Source: Lachnoclostridium phytofermentans (GTDB taxonomy: Bacteria; Bacillota; Clostridia; Lachnospirales; Lachnospiraceae). From it: a DNA stretch of 64,000 nucleotides. The notes under the pieces were generated by a model. That model was not told the origin of the DNA. It searched no databases and saw nothing but the letters and a program-made list of their open reading frames with translations. The first letter of the stretch is position 1. Each line of letters begins with the position of its first letter. Where the stretch lies: assembly GCF_000733755.1 (NCBI RefSeq), contig NZ_JPOF01000001.1, forward strand, positions 352,001-416,000. The letters are read 5' to 3'. Below are positions 24,233 to 33,789 of this stretch, piece by piece. The translations under genes and the position numbers were made by a program.

Positions 24233-24385
24233 AGTGGGTCCTCCTAATAATATATATGTGAACAAAGGGCAATGGAAAATTAGGCTCTTTGTTTCATTCC
24301 TGTTAAGGATAAGTTGTGAAGCGTGATTTTTCTTGTTTCATAACCTTTGGATACGTTTCTGCAAACATAGGATGTACTGCCAAAT

Positions 24386-24907
24386 TTAATCTGCAAGAAG
24401 CGAGGAGATAACATAGGTATAGATATCGGAGCTTTTTTGCTTCCAGTTATTACAAATGAGGTTTGCCTCTCTCTCCGTTGGAACAGACAATTTTAAATCG
24501 ATAATTGCACTGGATCCTTCCATAACACGAAGGTGTGCAATAAACTCATCTTTTTTTACTTCATAATAATCAGCGAGAGTGGATACCTCTTCACGCAAAC
24601 TGTACTTGTGTTCTTTGAGATAAATATCAATGTCGTCGCGGATCGCTTGCGCAATAGTATTGCAAAAGAAGGAAAGCGTTTCCTTACCGGAATCTGTAAT
24701 CTGATAAAGAGAGCTGTTTCGGATTGTTTCAGCACTAATGTATTGATCGTCAATTAGCTCGGAGATAGTCTGCTGAATGTTGAAGTAATTTGTATATTCT
24801 TTTTCTAATATAAAATTGGTTAATTGACCATTGGTTAGTGGGAAATCCACTTTGTCTAAGATATATAGTACAATTAATTTGTAAAGCATCAGTGTTTCCG
24901 CTTGCAT
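24386..24907 (-). CDS. DUF4364 family protein
   Basis: A 173-residue protein with the winged-helix-like pattern and sequence I associate with DUF4364, common in Lachnospiraceae and Clostridia (LYKLIVLYILDKVDFPLTNGQL at the N-terminus, YQITDSGKETLSFF). It is probably a DNA- or nucleic-acid-related regulator, but no role is established. GGGAGAA precedes the ATG. It starts 15 bases after the end of the YhcC-like gene and is probably in the same operon. Confidence 0.75.
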   Translation of the reverse strand: MQAETLMLYKLIVLYILDKVDFPLTNGQLTNFILEKEYTNYFNIQQTISELIDDQYISAETIRNSSLYQITDSGKETLSFFCNTIAQAIRDDIDIYLKEHKYSLREEVSTLADYYEVKKDEFIAHLRVMEGSSAIIDLKLSVPTEREANLICNNWKQKSSDIYTYVISSLLAD

Positions 24908-24921
24908 TGTTGTTCTCCCTT

Positions 24922-25863
24922 CTATTCGAGATTGGTTCGAATGTATTTTCCTTGGTAAGAATCACGTTTCTTTAATTCTTGTTGAATCGTATTTAGAACG
25001 AGTCGCTTATTACCGCTCCATATTGGTGCTACTAATAGATTTTTTGGACCATCCCCAGTTAATCTGTGGATCACGATTCTTGGTGGCAGGTGCTCCAAAC
25101 ATTCTATAAGAAGTTCAATATAATCTTCAAGTTGTAAGAGTGAAAATAGCTTTGAGTCTGATAAATAAAGCGTTTCCAATTCGGTATTTTTTAAAACATG
25201 CATGAGTTGTAACTTGATTCCGTGTATTGGTAGCTTTGCTAAATAATCTATGGTAGCTACCATCATTTTTCTATTTTCACCAGGTAAACCAAGGATTACA
25301 TGAACAATAACCGGAATATTAATGCCAGACAAACGATTTAAGGCTTCTTCAAAAATAGGAAGGGAATAGCCACGTCGTATTAATCTGGCACTGTTTTCAT
25401 GAATGGTTTGGAGACCAAGTTCAATATAGACAGGCTTTCTCTTATTTAATTCAGCAAGGAGATTTAAGACCTCCTCAGGCAAACAGTCTGGTCTGGTTGC
25501 AATGGATAAAGCAACAACCTCTTTATGCTCTATCGCTTCTGTAAAAATAGAACGTAGGTAAGAAACTGGAGCATAGGTATTGGTATATGCCTGAAAGTAA
25601 GCAACATAACGGTTACTTTTTACCTTTTTTGCCACCCGTTCTTTTGCTTCCTCAATTTGTTCGGTAATGGATAGTTTATTACAAGCGGCGAAATCACCAG
25701 ATCCACCAGAACTACAAAAGATACAGCCGCCAGTCCCTAAAGTCCCATCTCGATTCGGACAGGTCATATTACCATTTAATGAAAGCTTGTATACCTTATC
25801 ACCAAATTGTTCTTTATAATAGGTATCTAAGGAATAATAACGCTTATCCTGCCATAAATTCAT
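24922..25863 (-). CDS. TIGR01212-type radical SAM protein (YhcC-like)
   Basis: A 313-residue radical SAM protein with the YhcC signature at residues 30-50: CPNRDGTLGTGGCIFC, where the Cys spacing is extended compared with CxxxCxxC, followed by a Gly/Ser-rich CSSGGSGDF. Family members are housekeeping proteins related to the Elp3 group; the reaction is not well defined. AAAGGATG precedes the ATG. It is not linked to the peptide cluster. Confidence 0.88.
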   Translation of the reverse strand: MNLWQDKRYYSLDTYYKEQFGDKVYKLSLNGNMTCPNRDGTLGTGGCIFCSSGGSGDFAACNKLSITEQIEEAKERVAKKVKSNRYVAYFQAYTNTYAPVSYLRSIFTEAIEHKEVVALSIATRPDCLPEEVLNLLAELNKRKPVYIELGLQTIHENSARLIRRGYSLPIFEEALNRLSGINIPVIVHVILGLPGENRKMMVATIDYLAKLPIHGIKLQLMHVLKNTELETLYLSDSKLFSLLQLEDYIELLIECLEHLPPRIVIHRLTGDGPKNLLVAPIWSGNKRLVLNTIQQELKKRDSYQGKYIRTNLE

Positions 25864-25975
25864 AACATCATCCTTTATATTAATGGAACATACTTAGTTA
25901 GGTTTTCTGTAGAGGGAACAAATTTAATAAATAAAAATCCGAGATAGGACATGCTTTTTTGCTCCTATTATATAA

Positions 25976-27130
25976 TTACTTCTTAATATGAGCCTTCACA
26001 GCATTACTTACTGCTTCACAAACTCGTTCGTCAAATGCTTCTGGCATAATAAAATCTTCATTTAAATCTTCCTCGCTTACTAAGCCAGCAATCGCATTAG
26101 CAGCAGCAAGTTTCATCTCTTCGGTAATCTGTGTCGCACGTCCTTCCAAAGCTCCTTTAAAGATACCAGGGAAAGCGATTACGTTATTAACTTGGTTAGG
26201 AAAATCACTTCTTCCGGTTCCAACGACTTTTGCACCAGCTTCTTTGGCTAAGTCTGGCATGATTTCAGGAACTGGATTTGCCATAGCAAAAAGAATGGAA
26301 TCTTTATTCATACTAGAAACCATTTCTGGTGTGACGATATTAGGAGCAGAAACTCCAATAAAGATATCAGCACCCTTTAGGGCATCAGCGAGTGTCCCTG
26401 TAGCGTTTTCTAGATTGGTTACCTCCATCATCTCTTTTTGCATCCAATTTAGATTTTCTGTTTGCTTTGATAAAATTCCAACTTTATCACATAGAGTGAG
26501 ATGGCAAAAGCCATAATTTAATAAAAGTTTCGCAATAGCAATTCCTGCACTACCCGCACCATTTACTACAACCTTACAATCTTCTTTTATTTTATTTGTA
26601 ACTTTTAAGGCATTGATAATTCCAGCAAGCACAACGATTGCGGTACCATGCTGATCATCATGAAAGACAGGAATCTGGAGCAGTTCTTTTAATCTGGATT
26701 CAATTTCAAAACATCTTGGTGCAGAAATATCCTCAAGATTAATACCGCCAAAAGCAGGAGCGATGTGAACGATAGTTTTAATAATTTCTTCGGTATCTTG
26801 TGTATCTAAACAAATAGGAAATGCGTTAACGCCACCAAACTCTTTAAAAAGGACACATTTTCCTTCCATCACAGGCATTGCTGCGTGAGCACCAATATTA
26901 CCAAGACCAAGAACGGCACTACCATCACTAACTACTGCAACAGTATTTGCTTTGATCGTGTATTTATAAGCAGCCTCTGTATCGTTTGCGATAACTTTGC
27001 AAGGTTCTGCAACCCCAGGAGTATAGGCAAGTGCTAAATCTTCTCTAGATTTAACCTGACATTTAGCAGTAGTCGACAATTTCCCGTTCCATTCTTCGTG
27101 CAATTTAAGTGCTTTTTCGTTAAGCGTCAT
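25976..27130 (-). CDS. Malic enzyme (oxaloacetate-decarboxylating malate dehydrogenase)
   Basis: A 384-residue NAD(P)-dependent malic enzyme converting malate to pyruvate and CO2. Family features are AYTPGVAEPCKVI near residue 38, the metal-binding HDDQHGTAIVVLAGI near 150, and the nucleotide loop VVNGAGSAGIAIAKLL. The start at 27130 follows GGAGGAA; a longer in-frame start (27160) is less likely. A short inverted repeat downstream (ATAGGA/TCCTAT) may be a weak terminator. Confidence 0.93.
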   Translation of the reverse strand: MTLNEKALKLHEEWNGKLSTTAKCQVKSREDLALAYTPGVAEPCKVIANDTEAAYKYTIKANTVAVVSDGSAVLGLGNIGAHAAMPVMEGKCVLFKEFGGVNAFPICLDTQDTEEIIKTIVHIAPAFGGINLEDISAPRCFEIESRLKELLQIPVFHDDQHGTAIVVLAGIINALKVTNKIKEDCKVVVNGAGSAGIAIAKLLLNYGFCHLTLCDKVGILSKQTENLNWMQKEMMEVTNLENATGTLADALKGADIFIGVSAPNIVTPEMVSSMNKDSILFAMANPVPEIMPDLAKEAGAKVVGTGRSDFPNQVNNVIAFPGIFKGALEGRATQITEEMKLAAANAIAGLVSEEDLNEDFIMPEAFDERVCEAVSNAVKAHIKK

Positions 27131-27442
27131 AACACTTCCTCCAGACTTTATGAAATTCATTCTTATGAGTGATAGGTTATAAGCCTATCATACTCCCAAA
27201 TCTATGGGGCTATACTTTCATAATAATAACACTTAGTACTGGTTAAATCAAGTTGAAAGCTAAGGAATGAGAATAGCACAATCTTGTGTAGGTAAAGGCT
27301 GTTGTAAAATAATACTTTTCTTTTTTAACAAATAGTGTATAATAAAGCTATCATAAGAAATGTCTCTAGGACACATCATTTTTTCTATATCATTTCTCTA
27401 CCAATCCTAAGATAGATTAGTTTAATAAAAGGAGCAAAATGA

Positions 27443-29419
27443 ATGAGTAATTTGTATGAAACAAAGTCGCTTTCTGAATTGCGTGATATTGCGAAGGAAA
27501 AAGGAATGAAAAGTATTACCGCATTACGCAAACAGGAATTGATTGATGCATTGAATACATTGGAGAACAGACAAGAATCAGAATCCTCCATAAATAAAAG
27601 CACGGATGATAAACCTAAAAAAACTGGACCGGAAGAAAATAAAAAGGCAACAGAAGAGTCAAAGCACAATGGTGAGAATCGTAGCATGGAGTCCTCTCGT
27701 ATGCAAGAAAATCGAACTAAAGGGATTCGTAGAGTTCCTGAGCAAAATCGTTTAGAACAGAGTCGTCAACAAGAATTGACAAAAGTGTCGGAACAATCTA
27801 AGGGAAATGATAATGGCCGAATGAGTGAGAGCTATCGAAACAACGAAGGTCGAAGTATGGATAACCGTAATTCAGAAAATAGAAGTAATGAAAATAGAAG
27901 TAACGAAAACAGAAGCAATGAAAACAGAAGCTATGATAATAGAAACAATGAAAACAGAAACAATGAAAACAGAAATAATGAAAACAGAAATAATGAAAAC
28001 AGAAATAATGAAAATAGAAGCAATGATAATAGAAATAATGACAATCGTAACAATGAGATGCTAAGAAATTATGATAACCGTCGACCGATGGAAAATCGTA
28101 GGCCAATGGAAAATCGCAGATTTAATGAAAATCGCGGATATACCGAATCAGATCGCGTAGTTAGAATAAACCCATCAGTAGAGAATGTTGGAAACCAAAC
28201 TGCAGAGATGGGATATAATACGTCTTCTTCTGATCGTTTTCTTTCTCAGGCAAATCAGCAGGAAGAAAAGTTACCTATTGATATGGAACAATTGGACTCT
28301 GGTGAAACGAAAGAAGGAATTTTAGAGGTATTGTCAGATGGATATGGTTTTATCCGATGTGATAATTTCTTGCCTGGTGAAAATGATGTCTACGTTTCTC
28401 CCGCACAGATTAGAAGATTTAATTTAAAAACAGGTGACATTATTGTAGGTAATACTAGAATACGTAATCAGAACGAAAAATTCAGTGCTCTTCTCTACAT
28501 CAAGTACATTAACGGGTTACATCCTTCCGATGCAGTAAAACGGAAGAAATTCGAAGATTTAACACCGATCTTTCCGAACGAAAGAATCCATCTAGAAACT
28601 CCAGGTTGTCAGGTAGCTATGCGTATGGTTGACTTAATTTCACCAATTGGTAAGGGACAAAGAGGTATGATTGTATCCCAGCCGAAAGCAGGTAAGACTA
28701 CCTTATTAAAGCAGGTTGCAAAGGCTATCACAAGAAATCATCCGGAGATGCATTTAATTATTTTATTAATTGATGAGCGACCAGAAGAAGTAACGGATAT
28801 TAAGGAGTCTATTGAAGGTGGTAATGTCGAAGTAATCTATTCAACCTTTGATGAATTGCCAGAAAACCATAAACGAGTGTCTGAAATGGTAATAGAACGT
28901 GCAAAGCGTCTGGTAGAGCATAAGAAAGATGTTGTTATCTTATTAGATAGTATTACAAGACTTGCAAGAGCCTATAACTTAACGGTACAAGCTAGTGGAC
29001 GTACCTTATCCGGTGGACTTGATCCAGCAGCGCTTCATATGCCTAAGAAGTTCTTCGGAGCAGCAAGAAATATGAGAGAGGGTGGAAGTCTCACCATTTT
29101 GGCAACAGCATTAGTTGAAACCGGTAGCCGTATGGATGACGTTGTATTTGAAGAGTTTAAGGGAACTGGTAATATGGAACTTGTGTTAGATCGTAGTTTA
29201 TCTGAGAAAAGAATCTTCCCAGCAATCGATTTACCAAAGTCAAGTACCCGTCGTGATGATCTTTTACTAAATCCAGCTGAGATGGAGGCTAATTATCTTA
29301 TGAGGAAAGCTCTAAATGGTCTTAAATCAGAAGATGCAGTAGAACGAATTATTCAAATGTTTGTCAATACAAATAATAATGCAGAATTTGTCGAAATGAT
29401 TAAGAAGACGAAAATATAA
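27443..29419 (+). CDS. rho: Transcription termination factor Rho with N-rich insert
   Basis: A 658-residue Rho hexamer subunit. A Rho N-terminal helical domain (residues 1-45) is followed by about 230 low-complexity residues, including Asn/Arg/Glu pentapeptide repeats (NENRN-type, about 142-207). Then come the cold-shock RNA-binding domain ([14 protein letters not shown], near 290) and the ATPase core with Walker A QPKAGKTT (near 415), Walker [17 protein letters not shown] and the Q/R-loop region. Long N-rich inserts are known in clostridial Rho proteins. The ribosome binding site is AAAGGAG. The -10 TATAAT lies at 27338-27343 with a weak -35. Confidence 0.96.
   Translation: MSNLYETKSLSELRDIAKEKGMKSITALRKQELIDALNTLENRQESESSINKSTDDKPKKTGPEENKKATEESKHNGENRSMESSRMQENRTKGIRRVPEQNRLEQSRQQELTKVSEQSKGNDNGRMSESYRNNEGRSMDNRNSENRSNENRSNENRSNENRSYDNRNNENRNNENRNNENRNNENRNNENRSNDNRNNDNRNNEMLRNYDNRRPMENRRPMENRRFNENRGYTESDRVVRINPSVENVGNQTAEMGYNTSSSDRFLSQANQQEEKLPIDMEQLDSGETKEGILEVLSDGYGFIRCDNFLPGENDVYVSPAQIRRFNLKTGDIIVGNTRIRNQNEKFSALLYIKYINGLHPSDAVKRKKFEDLTPIFPNERIHLETPGCQVAMRMVDLISPIGKGQRGMIVSQPKAGKTTLLKQVAKAITRNHPEMHLIILLIDERPEEVTDIKESIEGGNVEVIYSTFDELPENHKRVSEMVIERAKRLVEHKKDVVILLDSITRLARAYNLTVQASGRTLSGGLDPAALHMPKKFFGAARNMREGGSLTILATALVETGSRMDDVVFEEFKGTGNMELVLDRSLSEKRIFPAIDLPKSSTRRDDLLLNPAEMEANYLMRKALNGLKSEDAVERIIQMFVNTNNNAEFVEMIKKTKI
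27867..28062 (+). repeat. 15-bp repeats inside rho (NENR[NS] coding)
   Basis: About 13 degenerate copies of a 15-bp unit (AATGAAAACAGAAAC type) encode the Asn-Glu-Asn-Arg-Asn/Ser pentapeptides in Rho. Third-base differences show it is old rather than newly expanded. The reverse strand is open for about 100 codons here purely as a by-product. Confidence 0.9.
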
Positions 29420-29481
29420 GCAAGATAGTTTTATAAAGTATATGAAGTTTGTTCAGTAGACAATAAAATACAGAATAGGTA

Positions 29482-29510
29482 TTGCAATCTTAATATGCGT
29501 ATGCTATAAT
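29482..29510 (+). promoter_or_regulatory. Sigma-A promoter of rpmE
   Basis: -35 TTGCAA (29482-29487), 17-bp spacer, -10 TATAAT (29505-29510). Good match to the housekeeping consensus; a leader of about 80 bases leads to rpmE. Confidence 0.8.
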
Positions 29511-29595
29511 AAGAAAGCTGTTTATTTGAATGAACAAGTTTCCTCTTTGTTGAAGAGGAACTATCATAGGAATCGGATATAGAGAGGTGAAAATA

Positions 29596-29799
29596 ATGCA
29601 AGAAGCTATTCAACCAAAGTACTATCAGGCAAAGGTTACATGTAACTGCGGTAATGAGTTCGTAACTGGATCTACTAAGCCAGAGATCCACGTGGAAGTT
29701 TGTTCAAAGTGCCATTCTTTTTACACAGGCCAGCAGAAAGCTGCTGCTGCTCGTGGTGCAATTGACAAGTTCAATCGTAAGTACGGTTTAAACAACTAG
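29596..29799 (+). CDS. rpmE: 50S ribosomal protein L31 (zinc form)
   Basis: A 67-residue bL31. The Cys pairs CNC and CSKC mark the zinc-binding (C+) version, as opposed to the zinc-free paralogue. The start ATG at 29596 follows GAGAGGTG; an in-frame GTG at 29587 overlaps that site. It has its own promoter (29482-29510) and terminator (29825-29858). Confidence 0.95.
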   Translation: MQEAIQPKYYQAKVTCNCGNEFVTGSTKPEIHVEVCSKCHSFYTGQQKAAAARGAIDKFNRKYGLNN

Positions 29800-29824
29800 T
29801 TTTAGAGATAATAATGCATAAAAT

Positions 29825-29858
29825 CAGGTTGAGGTTGTATAATCTCAACCTATTTTTA
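29825..29858 (+). terminator. Terminator after rpmE
   Basis: AGGTTGAG (29826-29833) pairs with CTCAACCT (29844-29851), followed by ATTTTTAAA. Confidence 0.85.
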
Positions 29859-29918
29859 AATTGTAAATATATGGGATGCCAAACTCAGGTAAAAACATGG
29901 CAGGAAAGAGGGATGTGA

Positions 29919-31382
29919 ATGAAATCATCAGGTATTGGTGGTCAGGCTGTTTTAGAAGGCGTTATGATGAAAAATAAAGAGCAATACGCCGTAGCAGTTC
30001 GTAAACCCGACAATGAAATCGCTGTTGAGATTAAGGAATACCAAGGAATCGGAAATGGAAATAAGATAATTAAGGCTCCAATTATCAGAGGTGTTATTGC
30101 ATTTGCGGACTCTATGATTCTTGGCGTTAGAGCTTTAACATATTCTGCTTCCTTTTATGAGGAAGAAGAGGAAACTAAAAACGAATCTAAGAAAAAGGAA
30201 GGATTACTTTCTTTCTTCGTTGTGCTATTTTCCATCTGTATTGCGATAGGCCTATTTGTAGCACTTCCAATGTTTTTATCTGAATTATTTTCAAAATTTA
30301 TATCATCTACTATTCTTCTTGGAGTTATAGAAGGTATTATTCGAGTATTATTATTAGTAGGGTATATTGTAGCAATCTCCTTCATGAAGGATATTAATCG
30401 TACCTTTATGTATCATGGAGCAGAGCATAAGACGATTAACTGCATTGAACGTGGTTATGACTTAACGGTATCAAACGTTAGAAAGCAGTCAAGAAAACAT
30501 AAAAGATGTGGAACCAGCTTTATCTTATTTGTAGCATTTGTCAGTATTATTGTATTTTTATTTATCAGAGTGGACCAAATTTGGTTACGTGTCATTCTAA
30601 GAGTATTGTTAATCCCAGTGGTGGCTGGTATTTCCTACGAATTAATACGATATGCAGGAAGTCATGACAATGCCTTCGTTACTATAATCAGTGCACCAGG
30701 TATGTTAATGCAACGTCTTACGACGAAAGAACCAGACGATGGCATGATAGAGGTAGCGATTGCCTCAGTAGATGCAGTATTTGACTGGCAAGGATATTTA
30801 GACGGAATAAAGCAAAAAGGTTCCAAACGAAAACATTCCAATAAAAAAGGAAAAAAGCAAGGAAAACCAGAAGAAAAAGTAAAAAATGACACAGAGGATA
30901 TCGAAGCTGAAGTGATTGCTGCAAAAGTTGACACAGAAAGTGAAACTGAAATAAATAAGAGCAATCAAGCAACGAAAAAGAGTGAGAGTAAAAAGCAAGG
31001 TGCCTCAAACACGAATAAGGTTTCAAAGAATAAGTCCAATGGAAATAGTCAGGCAGTAAAGAATGAAATTAAAGAAGAGGAAGTTACTCATACAATGGCA
31101 AGCAATCAGGATAGTCAAGTTGATATGAGCGCTCAAAACGAAATATTTACTGCGAAAGACACTTCAATCGAAGAATTAACAAATTTGGATAAACTGTTAT
31201 ATGAAAGATCTGAAGTAGCAGTGGAAGAAAAGCAAAGCAAGTTAAAAGAACGTGCACGTATACCAGAACAGGCAGTGTTAAGTTCAACAGAAATTGCAGC
31301 TTCGCTTGAGCCTACTGAGGAGGAAGAGGACGAAATTTTACGTGCTCTTGATAAATATTTTTCTAGTGGGAAAGATGCATAG
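29919..31382 (+). CDS. DUF1385 membrane protein with long charged tail
   Basis: A 487-residue protein. The first 290 residues match the DUF1385 family (GIGGQAVLEGVMMKNKEQYAVAVR at the start, MYHGAEHKTINCIERG in the middle) with about four or five membrane helices between residues 90 and 225. The rest is a low-complexity Lys/Glu/Ser-rich cytoplasmic tail, longer than usual for the family. Function is not established; the gene often sits next to rpmE and prmC in Clostridia, as here. AAAGAGG precedes the ATG. Confidence 0.85.
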   Translation: MKSSGIGGQAVLEGVMMKNKEQYAVAVRKPDNEIAVEIKEYQGIGNGNKIIKAPIIRGVIAFADSMILGVRALTYSASFYEEEEETKNESKKKEGLLSFFVVLFSICIAIGLFVALPMFLSELFSKFISSTILLGVIEGIIRVLLLVGYIVAISFMKDINRTFMYHGAEHKTINCIERGYDLTVSNVRKQSRKHKRCGTSFILFVAFVSIIVFLFIRVDQIWLRVILRVLLIPVVAGISYELIRYAGSHDNAFVTIISAPGMLMQRLTTKEPDDGMIEVAIASVDAVFDWQGYLDGIKQKGSKRKHSNKKGKKQGKPEEKVKNDTEDIEAEVIAAKVDTESETEINKSNQATKKSESKKQGASNTNKVSKNKSNGNSQAVKNEIKEEEVTHTMASNQDSQVDMSAQNEIFTAKDTSIEELTNLDKLLYERSEVAVEEKQSKLKERARIPEQAVLSSTEIAASLEPTEEEEDEILRALDKYFSSGKDA

Positions 31383-31413
31383 TATTAAGGATAGATAATA
31401 TTAAGGAATGAGA

Positions 31414-32259
31414 ATGTCGAAAATAACCTATGAGAATGCTTTGAGGGAGGCAAGTAACCTCCTTCAGGCAGAAAGCATCAGTGATGCAGAATTAGATGCC
31501 TGGTATTTGCTTGAGCATGTGACTGGGCTTAGACGAGTTGATTATATGATTCGGGCTAGAGAAGATATGCCGGTAGATTTGTATGAAAACTATCAGCAAC
31601 TTCTGAAAAAGAGAGCCTTGCATATTCCGCTACAGTATCTTACTGGTAGCCAGGAATTTATGGGGCTTTCTTTTCATGTCAATGAATCGGTATTAATTCC
31701 GAGGCAAGATACCGAGCGATTAGTGGAAGAGGTTTTAAAAGTAAGTAAGGATAAGGATATCTTAGAATTATGTACTGGCTCTGGGTGTATTATTATAAGC
31801 CTTGCTAAGCTTGGAGAGTTAAAAAATGCAGTAGCTGTTGACATTTCAGAAGAAGCAATTAAAATAGCGAAAGAAAACGCGGTAGCTAACGATGTTTCGG
31901 TTACCTACCTTCAGAGCGATATGTTCACTAATGTTTTTGGAACTTATGATGTGATAGTTTCAAATCCTCCGTATATAGAATCAGAAGTTATCGATGGGTT
32001 AATGCCAGAAGTGAAAGATCATGAACCACGAATTGCCCTTGATGGCGATACAGATGGATTAAAGTTCTATCGAGTTTTAGCTATAGAATCTGGAAGATTT
32101 CTAAATAAAAATGGAAGAATATACCTAGAAATTGGCTGTAATCAAGCAGCAGCTGTAAGAGAATTACTAATTCAGAATGGATTTACCCAAATAAACGTGG
32201 TAAAAGACTATGCAGGTTTGGACCGAGTGGTAAGCGCAGTGTATGAGGGTGAAATCTAA
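31414..32259 (+). CDS. prmC: Release factor glutamine methyltransferase
   Basis: A 281-residue SAM-dependent enzyme that methylates the Gln of the GGQ motif in release factors. The SAM loop is ILELCTGSGCIIISLA, and the catalytic NPPY is in VSNPPYIESEV. An N-terminal helical domain recognises the release factor. ATG 31414 is preferred over 31408 because AAGGA directly abuts the latter. Its substrate, RF1, is encoded just downstream (prfA), the common gene order. Confidence 0.95.
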   Translation: MSKITYENALREASNLLQAESISDAELDAWYLLEHVTGLRRVDYMIRAREDMPVDLYENYQQLLKKRALHIPLQYLTGSQEFMGLSFHVNESVLIPRQDTERLVEEVLKVSKDKDILELCTGSGCIIISLAKLGELKNAVAVDISEEAIKIAKENAVANDVSVTYLQSDMFTNVFGTYDVIVSNPPYIESEVIDGLMPEVKDHEPRIALDGDTDGLKFYRVLAIESGRFLNKNGRIYLEIGCNQAAAVRELLIQNGFTQINVVKDYAGLDRVVSAVYEGEI

Positions 32260-32430
32260 TAAAAGGAGTTAAAAGATGTTAGTGAAAAATATTAGGTGTA
32301 TAGAGATGGTTTTTCTCTAGCTGCGAAAGCTAATATATCAAAAACCTTACTGAAGAATCATATTTATACTATAAAACTGAAGAAGTCTATATGAGCGGAA
32401 CTAAAGCCTTGTTTCAAGCATCCAATTGAC

Positions 32431-32588
32431 GGTGTAAAATCCGCATCTTTTATGAGTATTTGCTTTGCAATTTCTCATAAGTAATATTATTGAAACAAAG
32501 AACGTGTTTCAATAATCGGATTTGCGGTGCTAAAAACGCACCTTTTATCAGAATCTGCTTTGCATCTTCTGATAAGCTATAATATTAT
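32431..32588 (+). repeat. Pair of ~66-nt covarying hairpin repeats
   Basis: Two copies align over about 66 bases. In each, a small stem (GGTGT...GCATC versus GGTGC...GCACC) is followed by a larger stem (TTATGAG...CTCATAA versus TTATCAG...CTGATAA) around a shared GCTTTGCA loop region. Differences between copies are compensatory, so pairing is conserved, which supports a functional RNA or repeat element. Confidence 0.65.
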
Positions 32589-32614
32589 GACTATGGAAGA
32601 TTATGAACTGGTAC

Positions 32615-32663
32615 TATGTGCAGACACATAATATGCCAGCGTTAATAAAAAGCGCAGAGCGCT
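32615..32663 (+). promoter_or_regulatory. Two-hairpin leader of prfA
   Basis: TATGTG caga CACATA (32615-32630) and AGCGC aga GCGCT (32651-32663) precede AGAATAGAGGTT and the prfA ATG. The same arrangement recurs upstream of 36047 and 62325. Confidence 0.55.
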
Positions 32664-32678
32664 AGAATAGAGGTTAAC

Positions 32679-33755
32679 ATGTTTGATAAATTAGAAGATC
32701 TATTAACAAGATTTCAAGAAATCCAGAATGAATTAAATGAACCTACCGTAACGAACGACCAAGCAAGATTTCGTAAATTAATGAAAGAGCAAAATGATCT
32801 TGGTGAAATTGTAGATAAATATCTTGAATATAAGCAAACGAAGAAAAATATTGAAGAAAGCTTGGAGCTATTAGAAGAAGAGAGCGACGAAGAAATGCGT
32901 GAACTTGCGAAAGAAGAGTTGTCAACAAGCAAGGCAAATCTAGTAGTAATCGAAGATCAACTTAAGATTTTATTATTGCCAAAGGATCCGAACGATTCCA
33001 AGAATGTTATTGTTGAAATCAGAGGAGGAGCTGGTGGTGATGAGGCTGCTTTATTTGCAGCAGAACTTTTCCGTATGTATTCCAAATATGCAGAAACAAT
33101 GCGTTGGAAAATTGATATGATGAACCTAAATGAAAATGGTATTGGTGGTTTTAAGGAAGTGATCTTTATGATTAATGGCCAAGGTGCCTACTCAAAGCTT
33201 AAGTATGAAAGTGGAGTTCATCGTGTACAAAGAATTCCAGTAACAGAATCCGGTGGAAGAATTCATACTTCAACAGTAACCGTTGCTATTATGCCTGAAG
33301 CAGAAGAAGTAGACGTAGAACTTAATATGAATGATTGTCGATTTGATGTGTTTCGTTCTTCTGGTAATGGTGGTCAGTGCGTCAATACAACCGACTCTGC
33401 AGTGCGCTTAACTCATATGCCTACAGGTATTGTAATTTCTTGTCAGGATGAAAAGTCTCAGTTAAAGAATCGTGATAAGGCATTAAAGGTATTGCGTGCT
33501 AGATTATACGAATTGGAACTTGAAAAAGCTCATGATGCAGAAGCAGCGGCAAGAAAAAGCCAGGTAGGAACAGGAGACCGTTCCGAAAAGATACGTACGT
33601 ATAATTTCCCACAGGGACGTTGTACCGATCATAGAATTAAACTTACTAGCCATCGTTTGGATGATATTATGAATGGTGATTTGCAAGAAGTCATCGATAG
33701 TTTAATTGCAGCAGATCAAGCTGCGAAGCTTTCCAATATGCAAGGAGAATATTAA
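32679..33755 (+). CDS. prfA: Peptide chain release factor 1
   Basis: A 358-residue RF1 that reads UAA and UAG stop codons. The catalytic GGQ is at residues 231-233 ([12 protein letters not shown]), the target of PrmC. The Lys-rich C-terminal and codon-recognition regions are complete. The ribosome binding site is AGAGGTT. Confidence 0.97.
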   Translation: MFDKLEDLLTRFQEIQNELNEPTVTNDQARFRKLMKEQNDLGEIVDKYLEYKQTKKNIEESLELLEEESDEEMRELAKEELSTSKANLVVIEDQLKILLLPKDPNDSKNVIVEIRGGAGGDEAALFAAELFRMYSKYAETMRWKIDMMNLNENGIGGFKEVIFMINGQGAYSKLKYESGVHRVQRIPVTESGGRIHTSTVTVAIMPEAEEVDVELNMNDCRFDVFRSSGNGGQCVNTTDSAVRLTHMPTGIVISCQDEKSQLKNRDKALKVLRARLYELELEKAHDAEAAARKSQVGTGDRSEKIRTYNFPQGRCTDHRIKLTSHRLDDIMNGDLQEVIDSLIAADQAAKLSNMQGEY

Positions 33756-33789
33756 ACTCAAAAGAGGTTAATTGTAATAGGAGACAGCT

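Larger units (their letters stand above)
32260..32678 (+). other. Structured prmC-prfA gap
   Basis: This 419-bp gap has no credible gene. It contains two copies of a hairpin-rich element (about 32431-32496 and 32521-32588), a perfect inverted repeat between them (ATTATTGAAAC / GTTTCAATAAT, about 32486-32517), and a two-hairpin leader immediately before prfA (32615-32663). Confidence 0.7.

Noticed and set aside
27867-28062. Regular repeats that could suggest a CRISPR array
   Set aside because: The unit is 15 bp, contiguous without spacers, and in frame with the Rho coding sequence.
27798-28106. 102-codon minus-strand frame rich in Cys, Phe, Tyr and His
   Set aside because: It is the complement of the NENR repeat codons in rho; the composition follows directly from the repeat.
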